64,000 nucleotides of DNA from an uncultured Rhodobacterales bacterium (GTDB lineage: Bacteria > Pseudomonadota > Alphaproteobacteria > Rhodobacterales > Rhodobacteraceae). This document shows positions 26,698-36,290 of this stretch, in pieces (the stretch's first letter is position 1; each line of letters starts with the position of its first letter). Where the stretch lies: positions 62,001-126,000 of the forward strand of contig CAIQOV010000023.1 of assembly GCA_903873585.1 (NCBI GenBank). The letters are read 5' to 3'. A program made the translations under genes and the position numbers. A model generated the notes under the pieces. The model made no database searches and was not told the DNA's origin. It worked only from the letters and a program-made list of their open reading frames with translations.

Positions 26698-27318
26698 GTG
26701 ACCAAACGCACGTCTGCCAAGTATAAAATTGACCGCCGTATGGGCGAAAACATCTGGGGCCGTCCGAAGTCTCCGGTGAACAAGCGCGAATACGGCCCCG
26801 GCCAGCACGGCCAACGCCGCAAGAACAAGCTGTCTGACTTTGGTACGCAACTGCGCGCCAAGCAAAAGCTGAAGGGTTACTACGGCGACCTGACCGAAAA
26901 GCAATTCCGCAAGATCTATGCCGATGCTGAACGCCAGCGTGGCGATACCGGTGAAGCGCTGGTGGGTCTGCTTGAGCGTCGCTTGGACGCGGTTGTCTAC
27001 CGCGCCAAGCTGGTGCCGACCGTTTTCGCCGCACGCCAATTCGTAAACCACGGCCACGTGCTGGTGAACGGTAAGGCTGTCAACATCGCGTCGTACCGCG
27101 TCAGCGAAGGCGACATCATCGAAGTGCGCCAGAAGTCCAAGCAAATGGCCGCAATCACCGAGGCTTTGGCCTTGGCAGAGCGTGACATCCCGGACTACAT
27201 CGAAGTTGACCAATCCAAACTGATCGTGAAATTCGTGCGCACCCCGACGCTGGGCGATGTGCCCTATCCGGTCAAAATGGAACCGAACCTGGTCGTCGAA
27301 TACTACGCCAAGAACTGA
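26698..27318 (+). CDS. rpsD: 30S ribosomal protein S4
   Basis: This 206-residue protein is S4. The N-terminal [21 protein letters not shown] is followed by [13 protein letters not shown]-type sequence ([15 protein letters not shown]), and the S4 RNA-binding domain is [34 protein letters not shown]4 initiates 30S assembly by binding 16S rRNA. The start is a GTG at 26698 with AAGGAG seven bases upstream. The gene is monocistronic here, with a sigma-70 promoter and a terminator. The long leader could host S4 autoregulation. Confidence 0.98.
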   Translation: MTKRTSAKYKIDRRMGENIWGRPKSPVNKREYGPGQHGQRRKNKLSDFGTQLRAKQKLKGYYGDLTEKQFRKIYADAERQRGDTGEALVGLLERRLDAVVYRAKLVPTVFAARQFVNHGHVLVNGKAVNIASYRVSEGDIIEVRQKSKQMAAITEALALAERDIPDYIEVDQSKLIVKFVRTPTLGDVPYPVKMEPNLVVEYYAKN

Positions 27319-27354
27319 TCTGTTTGCGATCATGGCCCTGTTTGGGGCCAAGCG

Positions 27355-27384
27355 GGGCTCGCCATTGGCGGGCCCTTTGCTTTT
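27355..27384 (+). terminator. Rho-independent terminator of rpsD
   Basis: A 9-bp stem with one G-U pair (GGGCTCGCC with GGCGGGCCC) closes a 3-nt loop, followed by TTTGCTTTT. It lies 36 bp after the rpsD stop. Confidence 0.8.
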
Positions 27385-27474
27385 GGCGCATATCAAATCA
27401 AAGGCCAGATGAATTGGCGGTGGAACTTGGCCGCCCCAGTGGTTAAAACCACGGGCAAGATCGAAGGAATGTGC

Positions 27475-28560
27475 ATGACCGACCCCATCCGCCCCCAACC
27501 CGGCATTATGGACATCGCCCTTTATGAGGGCGGCAAGGCCGCTGTGGCGGGTGTGGCCAATGTGGTGAAACTATCGTCGAACGAGAACCCCTTTGGCCCG
27601 TCTGATAAGGCGAAAGAGGCGTTTGCGCGTTCGGTTCACCAGATCCACCGCTATCCCTCCACCGACCATGCCAGCCTGCGCCATGCCATTGCCGAAACCC
27701 ATGGGCTAGACGCCGACCGCGTGATTTGCGGTGTTGGGTCGGATGAGATCATCCATTTTCTGTGCCAAGCCTATGCCGGCCCCAAGGACGAGGTGGTCTT
27801 CACCGAACACGGCTTTTTGATGTACCGCATCTCGGCCATGGCCGCTGGGGCGACGCCTGTCGAAGTGGCTGAACGCGAACGCACCACCGATGTTGATGCC
27901 ATCTTGGCCGCCTGCAACCGGCGCACCAAACTGGTGTTTATCGCCAACCCCAACAATCCGACCGGCACAATGATCTCGGCGGCGGAAGTGGAGCGTTTGG
28001 CCGCAGGCTTGCCTGCGCAAGCTATTTTGGTGCTCGACGGGGCCTATGCCGAGTTTGTTGAAGGCTATGATGGTGGCGCTGCTTTGGTCGATCGCCGCCA
28101 GAATGTCGTGATGACGCGCACCTTTTCCAAGATCTACGGTTTGGGCGGTTTGCGGGTGGGCTGGGGCTATGGCCCGCGCGCGATTATGGATGTGTTGAAC
28201 CGCATCCGCGGCCCCTTTAACCTGTCAAACACCCAGCAAGAGGTGGCCGAGGCCGCCGTGCGCGACCAAGACTATGTCACCCGCTGCCGCGCTGAAAATA
28301 CCAAGATGCGCCATTGGCTGGCCCTCGCCTTGGCCGAACTGGGCGTGCCGTCGGATACGTCAATGGCGAACTTCATCCTCGCCCGCTTTGCCAACGCTGC
28401 CGAGGCTGAGGCGTGTGATCTTTTCTTGCAAGCGCAGGGGCTGATTGTGCGGCGCGTGACCAGTTACAAACTGCCCCATGGCTTGCGCATCACGATTGGT
28501 GACGAATCGTCTTGCCGCAGGGTGGCGCATGCGATTGGCCAGTTTAAGGGCATGAAATGA
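27475..28560 (+). CDS. hisC: Histidinol-phosphate / aromatic aminotransferase
   Basis: This 361-residue fold-type I PLP enzyme has [12 protein letters not shown] near residue 34. It has [18 protein letters not shown] and [17 protein letters not shown] with the Schiff-base lysine near residue 219. HisC converts imidazole-acetol phosphate to histidinol phosphate; in alphaproteobacteria the tyrC-linked enzyme also transaminates aromatic keto acids. Two ATGs lie 6 bp apart (27469 and 27475); the AAGGA site fits 27475. The stop overlaps tyrC by ATGA. Confidence 0.92.
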   Translation: MTDPIRPQPGIMDIALYEGGKAAVAGVANVVKLSSNENPFGPSDKAKEAFARSVHQIHRYPSTDHASLRHAIAETHGLDADRVICGVGSDEIIHFLCQAYAGPKDEVVFTEHGFLMYRISAMAAGATPVEVAERERTTDVDAILAACNRRTKLVFIANPNNPTGTMISAAEVERLAAGLPAQAILVLDGAYAEFVEGYDGGAALVDRRQNVVMTRTFSKIYGLGGLRVGWGYGPRAIMDVLNRIRGPFNLSNTQQEVAEAAVRDQDYVTRCRAENTKMRHWLALALAELGVPSDTSMANFILARFANAAEAEACDLFLQAQGLIVRRVTSYKLPHGLRITIGDESSCRRVAHAIGQFKGMK

Positions 28561-29489
28561 CGGTGATCTATCAAAAGGTTGCGCTGATTGGTTTGGGGCT
28601 GATCGCCTCGTCTATGGCGCATGCGATGCGGGCCAAGGGGCTGGCGGGGCAGATTGTGGGCCATGCGAAATCGGCTGAGACCCGTGCCGTGGCGCTGGAA
28701 ATCGGCCTGTGCGACCATGTTTATGCCACCGCCGCCGAAGCGGTTGCGGGCGCTGATCTGGTGGTGCTGGCTGTGCCCGTGGGGGCGATGGCTGCGATTG
28801 CCGCCGAAATCGGCCCGCATCTGGCGGCAGGGGCCACGGTGACGGATGTGGGCTCGGTGAAACAGGCGGTGATTGCCGCTGTGCAGCCGCATATTCCCAA
28901 TGGCGTGCATTTCATCCCCGGTCACCCGATGGCGGGTACGGAGTATTCCGGCCCCCGCGCTGGTTTTGCCACGCTGTTTGACAATCGTTGGTGGCTGTTA
29001 ACCCCCGCCGCCGAAGTGGATGCCCAAGCTTTGGACCGCTTGCGCCAATTGCTGCAAGCGATGGGGGCAAAGGTTGATACGATGGATCCGGCCCACCATG
29101 ATCTGGTGCTGGCCGTTGTCAGCCACACGCCCCACCTGATCGCCTATACTATGGTCGGCGTGGCCGATCACTTGGCGCAGGTGTCAAATAGCGAAGTTAT
29201 CCAATACTCGGCCACAGGCTTTCGCGATTTCACCCGTATCGCCGCCAGCGACCCGACCATGTGGCGCGATGTGTTTTTGACCAACAAGGATGCCGTGCTC
29301 GACATTCTGGGCCGCTTTGCCGAAGAGTTGTTCGTGCTGCAACGCGCCATTCGCATGGGCGACGGGGATCATCTGTTTGACTATTTCACCCGCACCCGCG
29401 CCATTCGTCGCGGGATTATCGAAGCGGGGCAAGATACATCTGCCCCCGATTTTGGCAGGGTTGGCGCCAGCAAGAAGACCGACGCTTAA
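28557..29489 (+). CDS. tyrC: Prephenate/arogenate dehydrogenase family protein
   Basis: This 310-residue enzyme has a Rossmann domain ([17 protein letters not shown], residues about 8-24), and [23 protein letters not shown] carries the conserved histidine, and SHTPHLIAY carries another. It oxidatively decarboxylates prephenate or arogenate towards tyrosine. Specificity cannot be fixed from sequence. The start overlaps the hisC stop (ATGA), as in many alphaproteobacteria, so the pair forms a tyrosine/histidine operon. Confidence 0.92.
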   Translation: MTVIYQKVALIGLGLIASSMAHAMRAKGLAGQIVGHAKSAETRAVALEIGLCDHVYATAAEAVAGADLVVLAVPVGAMAAIAAEIGPHLAAGATVTDVGSVKQAVIAAVQPHIPNGVHFIPGHPMAGTEYSGPRAGFATLFDNRWWLLTPAAEVDAQALDRLRQLLQAMGAKVDTMDPAHHDLVLAVVSHTPHLIAYTMVGVADHLAQVSNSEVIQYSATGFRDFTRIAASDPTMWRDVFLTNKDAVLDILGRFAEELFVLQRAIRMGDGDHLFDYFTRTRAIRRGIIEAGQDTSAPDFGRVGASKKTDA

Positions 29490-30212
29490 GTGCGCTTTTG
29501 CATGGGCCTTGCGGCGGCGATGCTGACCTGCGGCCTTGCACGGGCCGAAGGCGATTTGGCCCAGTTTCACCCAAAGCCGCGCCCTGCGTTTGGGTCTACG
29601 CTGGTTCATCCCAAATCAAGGCCGCCCGCGCTGGAAAGCGGTTTGGCGGGGTTTCGCCCGATGAAGCGGCCAGATTTTAGCGCAAAAGGCCCCAAAATTG
29701 CGCCCTCGCTGGTCGGATCGGTCTGTCAAAGCGTCCAAATCAAGGGCAAGGCCCTGCCGCCCATGAAGGCGCGCGCCAAGGGGTGTCGGGTGCAAGATCC
29801 GGTTTTGGTCAATGAGATTTCGGGCGTCAAACTGGTGCCTCCGGCGACGATTGACTGCGCCGAAGCTTTGGCCTTGGCGCATTGGGTGACGACAGGGTTG
29901 CAACCGGCATTTGACAACGCTGTGGTGCGCCTGAACGTGGCCGACAGCTACGCCTGCCGCCCGCGCAACAATGTGCCGGGCAATCCGGTTTCGGTGCATG
30001 GCTTAGGGCAGGCGATTGATATTGCAGGCTTTAAACTGGCCGATGGCAGCACCCTGACCGTGGCCGCCGACTATGGTCGCCAGATCAAAGCTGCGCAAAA
30101 GGCGGGGTGTGGCACGTTTTACACCATCCTAGGCCCCGGATCAGACGGGTTTCACGAAAACCACATCCATTTTGACGTGGCCGCGCATGGCGGTGGGGAT
30201 TACTGCCGTTGA
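29490..30212 (+). CDS. Extensin-like C-terminal domain exported protein
   Basis: This 240-residue protein has a short signal peptide (MRFCMGLAAAMLTCGLARA). A low-complexity segment rich in Pro, Lys and Arg runs to about residue 65. After it comes the extensin-like C-terminal domain: SYACRPRNN, SVHGLGQAIDIAGF and GPGSDGFHENHIHFD. The histidines and aspartates resemble M15/LAS peptidoglycan peptidases, so a cell-wall role is possible. A GTG at 29490 directly abuts the tyrC stop (TAAGTG) and keeps an Arg in the signal peptide; an ATG at 29502 is the alternative. Confidence 0.82.
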   Translation: MRFCMGLAAAMLTCGLARAEGDLAQFHPKPRPAFGSTLVHPKSRPPALESGLAGFRPMKRPDFSAKGPKIAPSLVGSVCQSVQIKGKALPPMKARAKGCRVQDPVLVNEISGVKLVPPATIDCAEALALAHWVTTGLQPAFDNAVVRLNVADSYACRPRNNVPGNPVSVHGLGQAIDIAGFKLADGSTLTVAADYGRQIKAAQKAGCGTFYTILGPGSDGFHENHIHFDVAAHGGGDYCR

Positions 30213-30213
30213 C

Positions 30214-31200
30214 CTAGGGCAGACGCGGGGCAGGCCCCAAGGGGATGAACCCCAAAGTCATCTGCCCATCCGCCAGTTTTAGCGCCAGCGAGATCACCTC
30301 TGGATCGGGGCTGGCTTTGGCAAGAAACTCTAGCCCGCGCCGGATGCTGTCTTGGTTAGAGGGCGCAACCAACCCCAAGGCCACCGCCGCCGCAGGCAGG
30401 CTTTGCCACCCTTTCAGGTGCAGGTCGATCTGGCCAGAGGCAAAGCCGTTGGCGTCGGGCGCGATCTTTCCGCTTGCGGTCAACTCAGCCACGCCCCAGC
30501 CGAGATGCGCTTGGGCGAGCGTTGCGCCCAACAGATGCGGTGCGCGCAAACTGCGGTCGACGGGTTGCGACAGGGTGACGGTGGCATCCAGATGCAAGGC
30601 CGTCAGGGCAGGGCCAAGGTCGGGCAGGTTGGCGTAGGCCTGCGGGAGGGTCAACGTGGCCACATCGGCGCCCAAACGCAGGGTGTTGGCCTGCGTATCC
30701 ACAGTTTGTGCGGCCAGCACCATTTTATCCAAACCCATTCGCCAGCCCTTGGTCGAAGATAGGCTTAACCCTTCCCCCTCGACCACAGCGCGGTTCAGGG
30801 GGAGGGCCGGGGTCGGCTGCATCAAGACGCTGACCATCAGGCGGGTGGCATCTAGGGTCAGATCTTGCCCATCGGGTGCGTGGATCACTTGGGTCGGCGG
30901 CAGGGCCGCGATGACGTGCCACGGCTTCCAAGTCATCGCCAAGATCTGCACAAAGGGCGCTTGCCAACCCCACCCGCTGACAGGGTCGGCCAGATGCGGG
31001 TCTGTTATGGTCAGATCGAAGCGGTCGGCAAAGCCTGCCACTGTGATGGCGCTGTTGTTGGCCACCAAGCCTGCGGCGTTTTGGGCTGCGAACCAAGTCT
31101 GCGCGCCGCGCTCTACCGCGCGGGCACCGACAAACCAATAGCCGCCCCAAAGCACGCCAAGCCCCAGCACGAACCACAGCAAAAACCGCACCCAGCGCAT
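30214..31200 (-). CDS. DUF2125 domain-containing protein
   Basis: This 328-residue protein has one N-terminal membrane anchor (RFLLWFVLGLGVLWGGYWFVG), then the VERGAQTWFAAQNAAG start of DUF2125, a mainly alphaproteobacterial periplasmic domain of unknown function. The repeated beta-strand pattern resembles AsmA-like or lipid-transfer proteins, which is only a weak similarity by eye. I chose the ATG at 31200; the open frame continues to 31248. Its stop is 1 bp from the extensin stop (convergent). Confidence 0.85.
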   Translation of the reverse strand: MRWVRFLLWFVLGLGVLWGGYWFVGARAVERGAQTWFAAQNAAGLVANNSAITVAGFADRFDLTITDPHLADPVSGWGWQAPFVQILAMTWKPWHVIAALPPTQVIHAPDGQDLTLDATRLMVSVLMQPTPALPLNRAVVEGEGLSLSSTKGWRMGLDKMVLAAQTVDTQANTLRLGADVATLTLPQAYANLPDLGPALTALHLDATVTLSQPVDRSLRAPHLLGATLAQAHLGWGVAELTASGKIAPDANGFASGQIDLHLKGWQSLPAAAVALGLVAPSNQDSIRRGLEFLAKASPDPEVISLALKLADGQMTLGFIPLGPAPRLP

Positions 31201-31264
31201 GTGATCTTCCCTTTTCCTTTGCCCGCAGGCCCGTTTACAAGCAGGCAACAGAAAGGGCTAGGTC

Positions 31265-31801
31265 ATGTCGCAACCGCTTTGGGTCTTTGGCTATGGCTCG
31301 CTCATCTGGGATCCGGGCTTTCCGGTGGCCGAGACGCAGGTGGCCCGCATGACCGATTGGCACCGCAGCTTTTGCATGCGGTCGATCCACCACCGTGGCA
31401 CGCCGGAACGCATGGGGCTGGTGCTGGCCCTTGACCGCGCAGCGGGGGCGTTTTGCGACGGTGTGGCGTTTCGGGTGGAAACCGGGGCCGAGGATGCGAC
31501 GTTACAGGCTTTACGCGCGCGCGAACTGATCTCTTCGGCCTATTTGGAAGACTGGTTGGCTGTGCGCACCCGCGATGGCCGCGATATCACCGCCCTGACC
31601 TATGTGATCGACCCGCAGCATGAGCAATACTGCGGCGGCTTAAGCCTATCCGAACAGGCCGACATCATCGCCCATGCGGTCGGCGGGCGCGGAACCAACC
31701 GCGCCTATCTAGAAGCAACCGCCGCCCATCTGGCACAGTTGGGCATTGCGGATGCAGATTTGGACGCTTTGGTTATAATGGTGCAGCGCATCACCGCTTA
31801 A
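31265..31801 (+). CDS. ChaC-type gamma-glutamylcyclotransferase
   Basis: This 178-residue protein has the glycine-rich FGYGSLIWDPGF at residues 8-19. The conserved RARELISSAYLEDWLAVR segment carries an acidic residue likely to be the catalytic base. ChaC enzymes degrade glutathione to 5-oxoproline and Cys-Gly in the cytosol. The length is slightly shorter than E. coli ChaC (231). It starts 64 bp from the divergent DUF2125 gene. Confidence 0.9.
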   Translation: MSQPLWVFGYGSLIWDPGFPVAETQVARMTDWHRSFCMRSIHHRGTPERMGLVLALDRAAGAFCDGVAFRVETGAEDATLQALRARELISSAYLEDWLAVRTRDGRDITALTYVIDPQHEQYCGGLSLSEQADIIAHAVGGRGTNRAYLEATAAHLAQLGIADADLDALVIMVQRITA

Positions 31802-31877
31802 GCCTGTTTTGCTTGGCGCAAGCGGGCATTGCCTGCTATTGTGGCGCAAACTTTCTAGATCGGGCTCAAGTAGGCGC

Positions 31878-33053
31878 ATGAAACAACAGGGCTTGTCACA
31901 AATCTCGTTCACGCAGCCGATCCGGCAGATCGTCAGCATGCTTTTGGCCTGCGCGCTGCTGGTTGCGGGCCTGTGGTTCATTCGGGTCGAAGTGCTGCAA
32001 ATCTTGCAGACCAACCCTTGGCTGAACGCCTTTATCATCGGCGTCTTTAGCTTGGGCATTGTCACCTGTTTCTGGCAGGTGCTGATTTTGATCCAATCGG
32101 TGCGCTGGATCGAGAATTTCGCCAACGGCACCGAGGGCAGCGATGACGCCCGCCCGCCGCGCCTTTTGGCCCCCTTGGCGGCCCTGCTGCGCGGGCGCGA
32201 AGCCAAGCGGCAGATCACCTCGTCTAACGCGCATTCGATCTTGGATTCGGTTGCCACGCGAATTGATGAAGCCCGCGACATCACGCGCTATCTGACCAAC
32301 CTTTTGATCTTCCTTGGCCTTTTGGGCACGTTTTACGGCCTTGCCACCACCATTCCCGCCATCGTCGGCACGATCAAATCGCTTGCACCGCAAGAGGGTG
32401 AAACCGGCGTTGCGATATTTTCCAAGCTGATGAACGGTTTGCAAGAGCAGTTGGGCGGCATGAGCACGGCGTTTTCGTCCTCGCTGATGGGCTTGGCGGG
32501 GTCGTTGATTGTGGGGCTGTTGGAACTCTTCGCCAGCCACGGCCAGAACCGCTTTTACCGTGAGTTGGAAGAATGGGTGTCTTCGATCACACGCCTAGGT
32601 TTTGCGGGGGCCGAAGGCGAAGGGGCCGATCAAACCGTGATGACCCAGATCTTGGACCATGTCGCGGGCCAGATCGAGGTGTTGCAGACCATCTACGCCC
32701 AATCCGAAGCCAGCCGCGCCCAAAGCGATGCGCAGATCGCCGACCTTGCCACCGCCGTGCGCCGTTTGGCCAAGGGGATGGAGGCGGAAAGCGGACAGGT
32801 GGCCGCCTTGAACCGTCTGGTGGCGGGGCAAGACAAAATTATCGCAGCGCTTTCGGCATCAGAGACCGCTGCGCAGGGCTATACCGATGCCGAAAGCCGC
32901 ATGCGCCTGCGGTCAATCGACGTGCAATTGCTGCGGATATTGGAAGAACTTTCGGCGGGGCGGCAGGAAACCGTGGCCGACCTGCGCAGTGAAATGGCCG
33001 CCCTGTCCACCGCGATCAAATCTTTGGCGCGCGGCACATCGGGGCGTGGTTAG
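31878..33053 (+). CDS. MotA/TolQ/ExbB-type proton-channel subunit (stator A-like)
   Basis: This 391-residue inner-membrane protein has two N-terminal membrane helices (residues about 15-35 and 45-70) and a cytoplasmic loop. Helices 3 and 4 follow in the conserved order: TNLLIFLGLLGTFYGLATTIPAIV near 140-165, and AFSSSLMGLAGSLIVGLLELF near 200-220. The LGLLGTFYGL motif is the proton-channel signature of MotA/TolQ/ExbB. A polar tail of about 165 residues rich in Ala, Glu and Gln is predicted helical. The next gene, 2 bp away, encodes the matching OmpA/MotB-like partner. It has no chemotaxis or flagellar neighbours. Function is unknown. Confidence 0.9.
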   Translation: MKQQGLSQISFTQPIRQIVSMLLACALLVAGLWFIRVEVLQILQTNPWLNAFIIGVFSLGIVTCFWQVLILIQSVRWIENFANGTEGSDDARPPRLLAPLAALLRGREAKRQITSSNAHSILDSVATRIDEARDITRYLTNLLIFLGLLGTFYGLATTIPAIVGTIKSLAPQEGETGVAIFSKLMNGLQEQLGGMSTAFSSSLMGLAGSLIVGLLELFASHGQNRFYRELEEWVSSITRLGFAGAEGEGADQTVMTQILDHVAGQIEVLQTIYAQSEASRAQSDAQIADLATAVRRLAKGMEAESGQVAALNRLVAGQDKIIAALSASETAAQGYTDAESRMRLRSIDVQLLRILEELSAGRQETVADLRSEMAALSTAIKSLARGTSGRG

Positions 33054-33055
33054 CC

Positions 33056-34693
33056 ATGGGGTTAAGCCGCAGAGGGCGCGAACAACCCAATATCTGGGCG
33101 GGCTTTGTCGATGCCGTCACCACTTTGCTGATGGTGATGATGTTCGTGCTAACGATCTTGACCGTCGCCCAATCGGTGCTGCGCGATACGATCAACACCC
33201 AAAGCACTGAGCTGAATGCCTTGAACGGCCAAGTGGCCCAACTTGCCGACGCTTTGGGGTTAGAGCAGACCAAAGCGGCAGGGCTGTCTGATCAGATCAC
33301 CGCCCTGAATGTGCAACTGGATGCGGCCAAGACCAAGGGCGACCAGCAATCCGCTTTGATTGCCACGCTCAACAGCCAATTGTCGTCTAAACAGGGCGAA
33401 TTGGCCGCAGCGCAAGGCAAGATTGCCAGCTTTGAAACCCAAGTTGCGGGGCTTTTGGCGCAAACCTCGGGGCAAAAAGACCAGATCGGGGCGCTGACGG
33501 CTTCGGTCGCCGACCTGCAAGCTGCGCAGAACAAGCTGATTTCTGAAAAAGAGGCGGTCGCTTTGGCGCTGGCCAAGGCGCGTGACGAGATTGACGCAGG
33601 CACCGAAGCCGCCCGTTTGGCAGCGGCAAGAACGGCGGCGTTGCAGGCTTTGACAGAGGATCTAAAGCGCCAAGCCGCTGAAAAAGCGGCCTCTTTGGCG
33701 GCTGTTTCTGGCAGCGCAAGCAGTTTGCAACAACAACTGAGTGACGTCGAAAAACAACGGTTGGTTGATGCGGCGGCGGCACAGGTGCTGCGCGATAAGC
33801 TTAAATCGTCTGACACTGAGCTGACAGCCATGACCTTGGCGCTGGAAGAGCAGCGCAAAAAGGCGGAAGACACGCTGACCCTGCTTGCGGCCGCCGATGC
33901 TGCGCAAAAAGACATGGCCAGTGCCAAGACGCAAAAAGAGGCGCTGTTGGCTGCGGCGCAAAACATCCTGTCGCAAAAGGATCTGCAACTGGCTGAACAG
34001 GCCCGCAACGTGGCCCTGCTGAACCAGCAACTGACCGCCTTGCGCGCGCAATTGGCGCAGTTGCAGGGGATGCTTGACGCCTCTGCCGCCAAGGACAGCA
34101 AGAATAATGTGCAAATCTCGGCCCTTGGCAGCCAGTTGAACCAAGCTTTGGCACAGGTGGCGGCAGAGCAAAGAAAACGCGCCGAGTTGGAAGCGGCCGA
34201 GGCGGGGCGGTTGAAGGCGGAAAATCAGGATTTGGCCAAGTATCGGTCGGAATTCTTTGGCCAATTGTCAAAACTGCTGGCCGGCCAACCCGGCGTGCGG
34301 GTGGTGGGCGACCGGTTTGTGTTCTCGTCAGAGGTGCTGTTCCAACAAGGTGCCGCCGATCTCGCCCCCGAAGGCCAAGCGCAGATTGCCCAAGTGGTTC
34401 AAACACTTCAGCGCGTGGTGCCCGATATTCCGGCGGGGTTGAACTGGATCATTCGGGTCGACGGCCATACCGACGATGTGCCCCTGTCGGGCACGGGTGA
34501 TTTTCACGACAATTGGGAGCTAAGCCAAGCCCGCGCCTTGTCGGTGGTGCGCTATATGACCGATGTCTTGGGCTTTGCCCCCGACCGTTTGGCTGCTGCG
34601 GGCTTTGGGCAGTACCAGCCTGTGGTGGTGGGAAACACGCCAGAAGCGCGCGCGCAAAACCGCCGGATCGAGTTGAAACTGACCGAGCGCTAG
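33056..34693 (+). CDS. MotB/ZorB-like OmpA-domain stator protein with long coiled coil
   Basis: This 545-residue protein has a single N-terminal membrane helix in which Asp19 (GFVDAVTTLLMVMMFVL) sits like the proton-carrying Asp of MotB. About 340 residues of Ala/Gln/Lys/Leu-rich heptad sequence follow (roughly 45-390), a long coiled coil. The C-terminal OmpA/MotB domain has DGHTDDVPLSGTGDFHDNWELSQARA and QNRRIELKL for peptidoglycan binding. ZorB and MotB lack such a long coil. With the upstream gene it should form an ion-driven stator of unknown output. It ends before a repeat array. Confidence 0.88.
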   Translation: MGLSRRGREQPNIWAGFVDAVTTLLMVMMFVLTILTVAQSVLRDTINTQSTELNALNGQVAQLADALGLEQTKAAGLSDQITALNVQLDAAKTKGDQQSALIATLNSQLSSKQGELAAAQGKIASFETQVAGLLAQTSGQKDQIGALTASVADLQAAQNKLISEKEAVALALAKARDEIDAGTEAARLAAARTAALQALTEDLKRQAAEKAASLAAVSGSASSLQQQLSDVEKQRLVDAAAAQVLRDKLKSSDTELTAMTLALEEQRKKAEDTLTLLAAADAAQKDMASAKTQKEALLAAAQNILSQKDLQLAEQARNVALLNQQLTALRAQLAQLQGMLDASAAKDSKNNVQISALGSQLNQALAQVAAEQRKRAELEAAEAGRLKAENQDLAKYRSEFFGQLSKLLAGQPGVRVVGDRFVFSSEVLFQQGAADLAPEGQAQIAQVVQTLQRVVPDIPAGLNWIIRVDGHTDDVPLSGTGDFHDNWELSQARALSVVRYMTDVLGFAPDRLAAAGFGQYQPVVVGNTPEARAQNRRIELKLTER

Positions 34694-34710
34694 GCCCAAA
34701 CGCTGCGCCG

Positions 34711-34840
34711 CGGGGGTTTCACACCCCGCACCCGTTGCCAAGAGCGGGGGTTTCACACCCCCGAACCCGTTGCCAAGAGCGGGGGTTTCACACCCCCGCA
34801 CCCGCGCCAAAGAGCGGGGGTTTCACACCCCCGCACCCCC
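34711..34840 (+). repeat. Four-copy tandem array of a 34-35 bp hairpin unit
   Basis: Units start at 34711, 34745, 34780 and 34815, and the first three are 34, 35 and 35 bp long. Each contains the palindrome CGGGGGTTTCACACCCCCG (unit 1 lacks one C) followed by CACCCGTTGCCAAGAG or a close variant. The array ends in the composite-repeat core at 34838. It lies between two convergent genes, so it may act as a multi-hairpin terminator. Confidence 0.9.
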
Positions 34841-34870
34841 GTGGGATATTTGTGCAAGTATGAAAGGGGG
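34838..34870 (+). repeat. Composite intergenic repeat core (GTGGGATATTTG type)
   Basis: CCCGTGGGATATTTGTGCA followed by AGTATGAAAGGGG matches the copies near 5017, 9301, 12072 and 46471. The four tandem hairpin units precede it. Confidence 0.8.
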
Positions 34871-34877
34871 GGGCGTT

Positions 34878-36254
34878 TTAGGCGTGGATGGCCCCGTCGC
34901 CGCAGGCTAGGGCTGCTTCGCGCACCGCTTCAGAGTAGGTGGGATGGGCGTGGCAGGTGAGCGCGAGGTCTTGGGCCGAGGCGCCAAATTCCATCGCGAC
35001 ACAGACTTCGTGGATCAGATCGCCTGCGGCGGGGCCGATGATATGCGCGCCCAAGATGCGGTCGGTGGCGGCGTCGGCAAGGATTTTCACAAAGCCGTCG
35101 GCTTGGAACACAGCCTTGGCGCGGGCGTTGCCCATGAAGGGGAATTTGCCGACTTTGTAGGCGCGGCCTTGGTCTTTAAGTTGCTCTTCCGTAGCGCCGA
35201 CCGATGCCACCTCGGGTGTGGTATAAATCACGCCGGGAATGACGGCGTAGTTCACATGGCCATGTTTGCCCGCAACAATTTCGGCCAAGGCCATGCCTTC
35301 GTCTTCGGCTTTATGGGCCAGCATCGGGCCTGCGATGGCGTCGCCGATGGCGTAAAGGCCTGCGATGTTGGTGGCGTAATGGGCATCGGTTTTGATCGTG
35401 CCGCGCGGGCCCATTTCGACCCCCAAGGCTTCAAGCCCTAGGCCAGCGGTATAGGGCTTGCGGCCCGTGGCAAGCAGGACGACATCGGCGGTCACTGACG
35501 ATTCAACCCCGTCAGCGCGGGATTTGTAGGTGGTGGTCGTGCCCGTCACACCCTGCACCGCAGCGCCCAGAATGAAGTGCAGGCCCTGTTTGGTGAGGAT
35601 CTTTTGGAAGGTCTTTTGCACCTCGGCATCTTGGCCGGGGGTGATGACATCAAGGTATTCAATCACCGTCACCTTGGTGCCCAAGCGCGCGTAGACAGAG
35701 CCGAGTTCCAGCCCGATCACGCCAGCGCCGATCACGGTCATGGTGGCGGGAATCTTGGGCAGGGTCAAAGCGCCGGTAGAGGTGACGACATTCACCTCAT
35801 CCACCGTGACGCCCGGCAGGCTGGCGGGTTCAGAGCCGGTAGCGATGATGATGTGGCGGGCTTGGTGCAGATCGTCGCCCACTTTGACCTCACCGGCGGC
35901 AGGGATCGTGCCCCAGCCTTTCAGCCAAGTGATCTTGTTTTTCTTGAACAAGAACTCAATGCCCTTGGTGTTGCCGCTGACAACCTCGGCCTTATAGGCC
36001 TGCATCTTGGCCCAATCGACCGTGGGGGTGGCCCCCATCAGGCCCATCTTTTCAAAGTTCTCATGCACTTCGTGCAGGTGATGCGTGGCGTTCAAGAGCG
36101 CCTTGGAGGGGATACATCCTACGTTCAGGCAGGTGCCGCCCAAGGCATCGCGGCCTTCGACCACGGCCACCTTGAGGCCCAGTTGCGCTGCCCGTATGGC
36201 GCAGACATAGCCGCCGGGGCCGGCGCCGATCACGATCACATCAAACTCTGCCAT
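34878..36254 (-). CDS. lpd: Dihydrolipoyl dehydrogenase (E3)
   Basis: This 458-residue flavoprotein disulfide reductase has the FAD motif [17 protein letters not shown]. The redox pair is [13 protein letters not shown] (Cys42, Cys47), the NAD motif is [19 protein letters not shown], and the C-terminal active-site pair is His437/Glu442 ([13 protein letters not shown]). It reoxidises dihydrolipoamide of the 2-oxoglutarate dehydrogenase complex. It is the last gene of the sucCD-odhAB-lpd cluster on the minus strand. The motif set is complete, so it should be active. Confidence 0.97.
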   Translation of the reverse strand: MAEFDVIVIGAGPGGYVCAIRAAQLGLKVAVVEGRDALGGTCLNVGCIPSKALLNATHHLHEVHENFEKMGLMGATPTVDWAKMQAYKAEVVSGNTKGIEFLFKKNKITWLKGWGTIPAAGEVKVGDDLHQARHIIIATGSEPASLPGVTVDEVNVVTSTGALTLPKIPATMTVIGAGVIGLELGSVYARLGTKVTVIEYLDVITPGQDAEVQKTFQKILTKQGLHFILGAAVQGVTGTTTTYKSRADGVESSVTADVVLLATGRKPYTAGLGLEALGVEMGPRGTIKTDAHYATNIAGLYAIGDAIAGPMLAHKAEDEGMALAEIVAGKHGHVNYAVIPGVIYTTPEVASVGATEEQLKDQGRAYKVGKFPFMGNARAKAVFQADGFVKILADAATDRILGAHIIGPAAGDLIHEVCVAMEFGASAQDLALTCHAHPTYSEAVREAALACGDGAIHA

Positions 36255-36290
36255 GGTCTTTTCCTTTTCGCGGGACTGCGGGTTGCCGTT

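Noticed and set aside
26692-27498. 268-codon frame antisense to rpsD
   Set aside because: It is the mirror of a highly expressed, well-conserved ribosomal gene and shows no domain.
31878-34693. Complete Zorya anti-phage system
   Set aside because: Only the A/B-like pair is present; zorC, zorD or zorE genes are absent on either side.
34711-34840. Possible CRISPR array
   Set aside because: There are only four units, the inter-hairpin sequences are nearly identical and there are no cas genes; this is a minisatellite.
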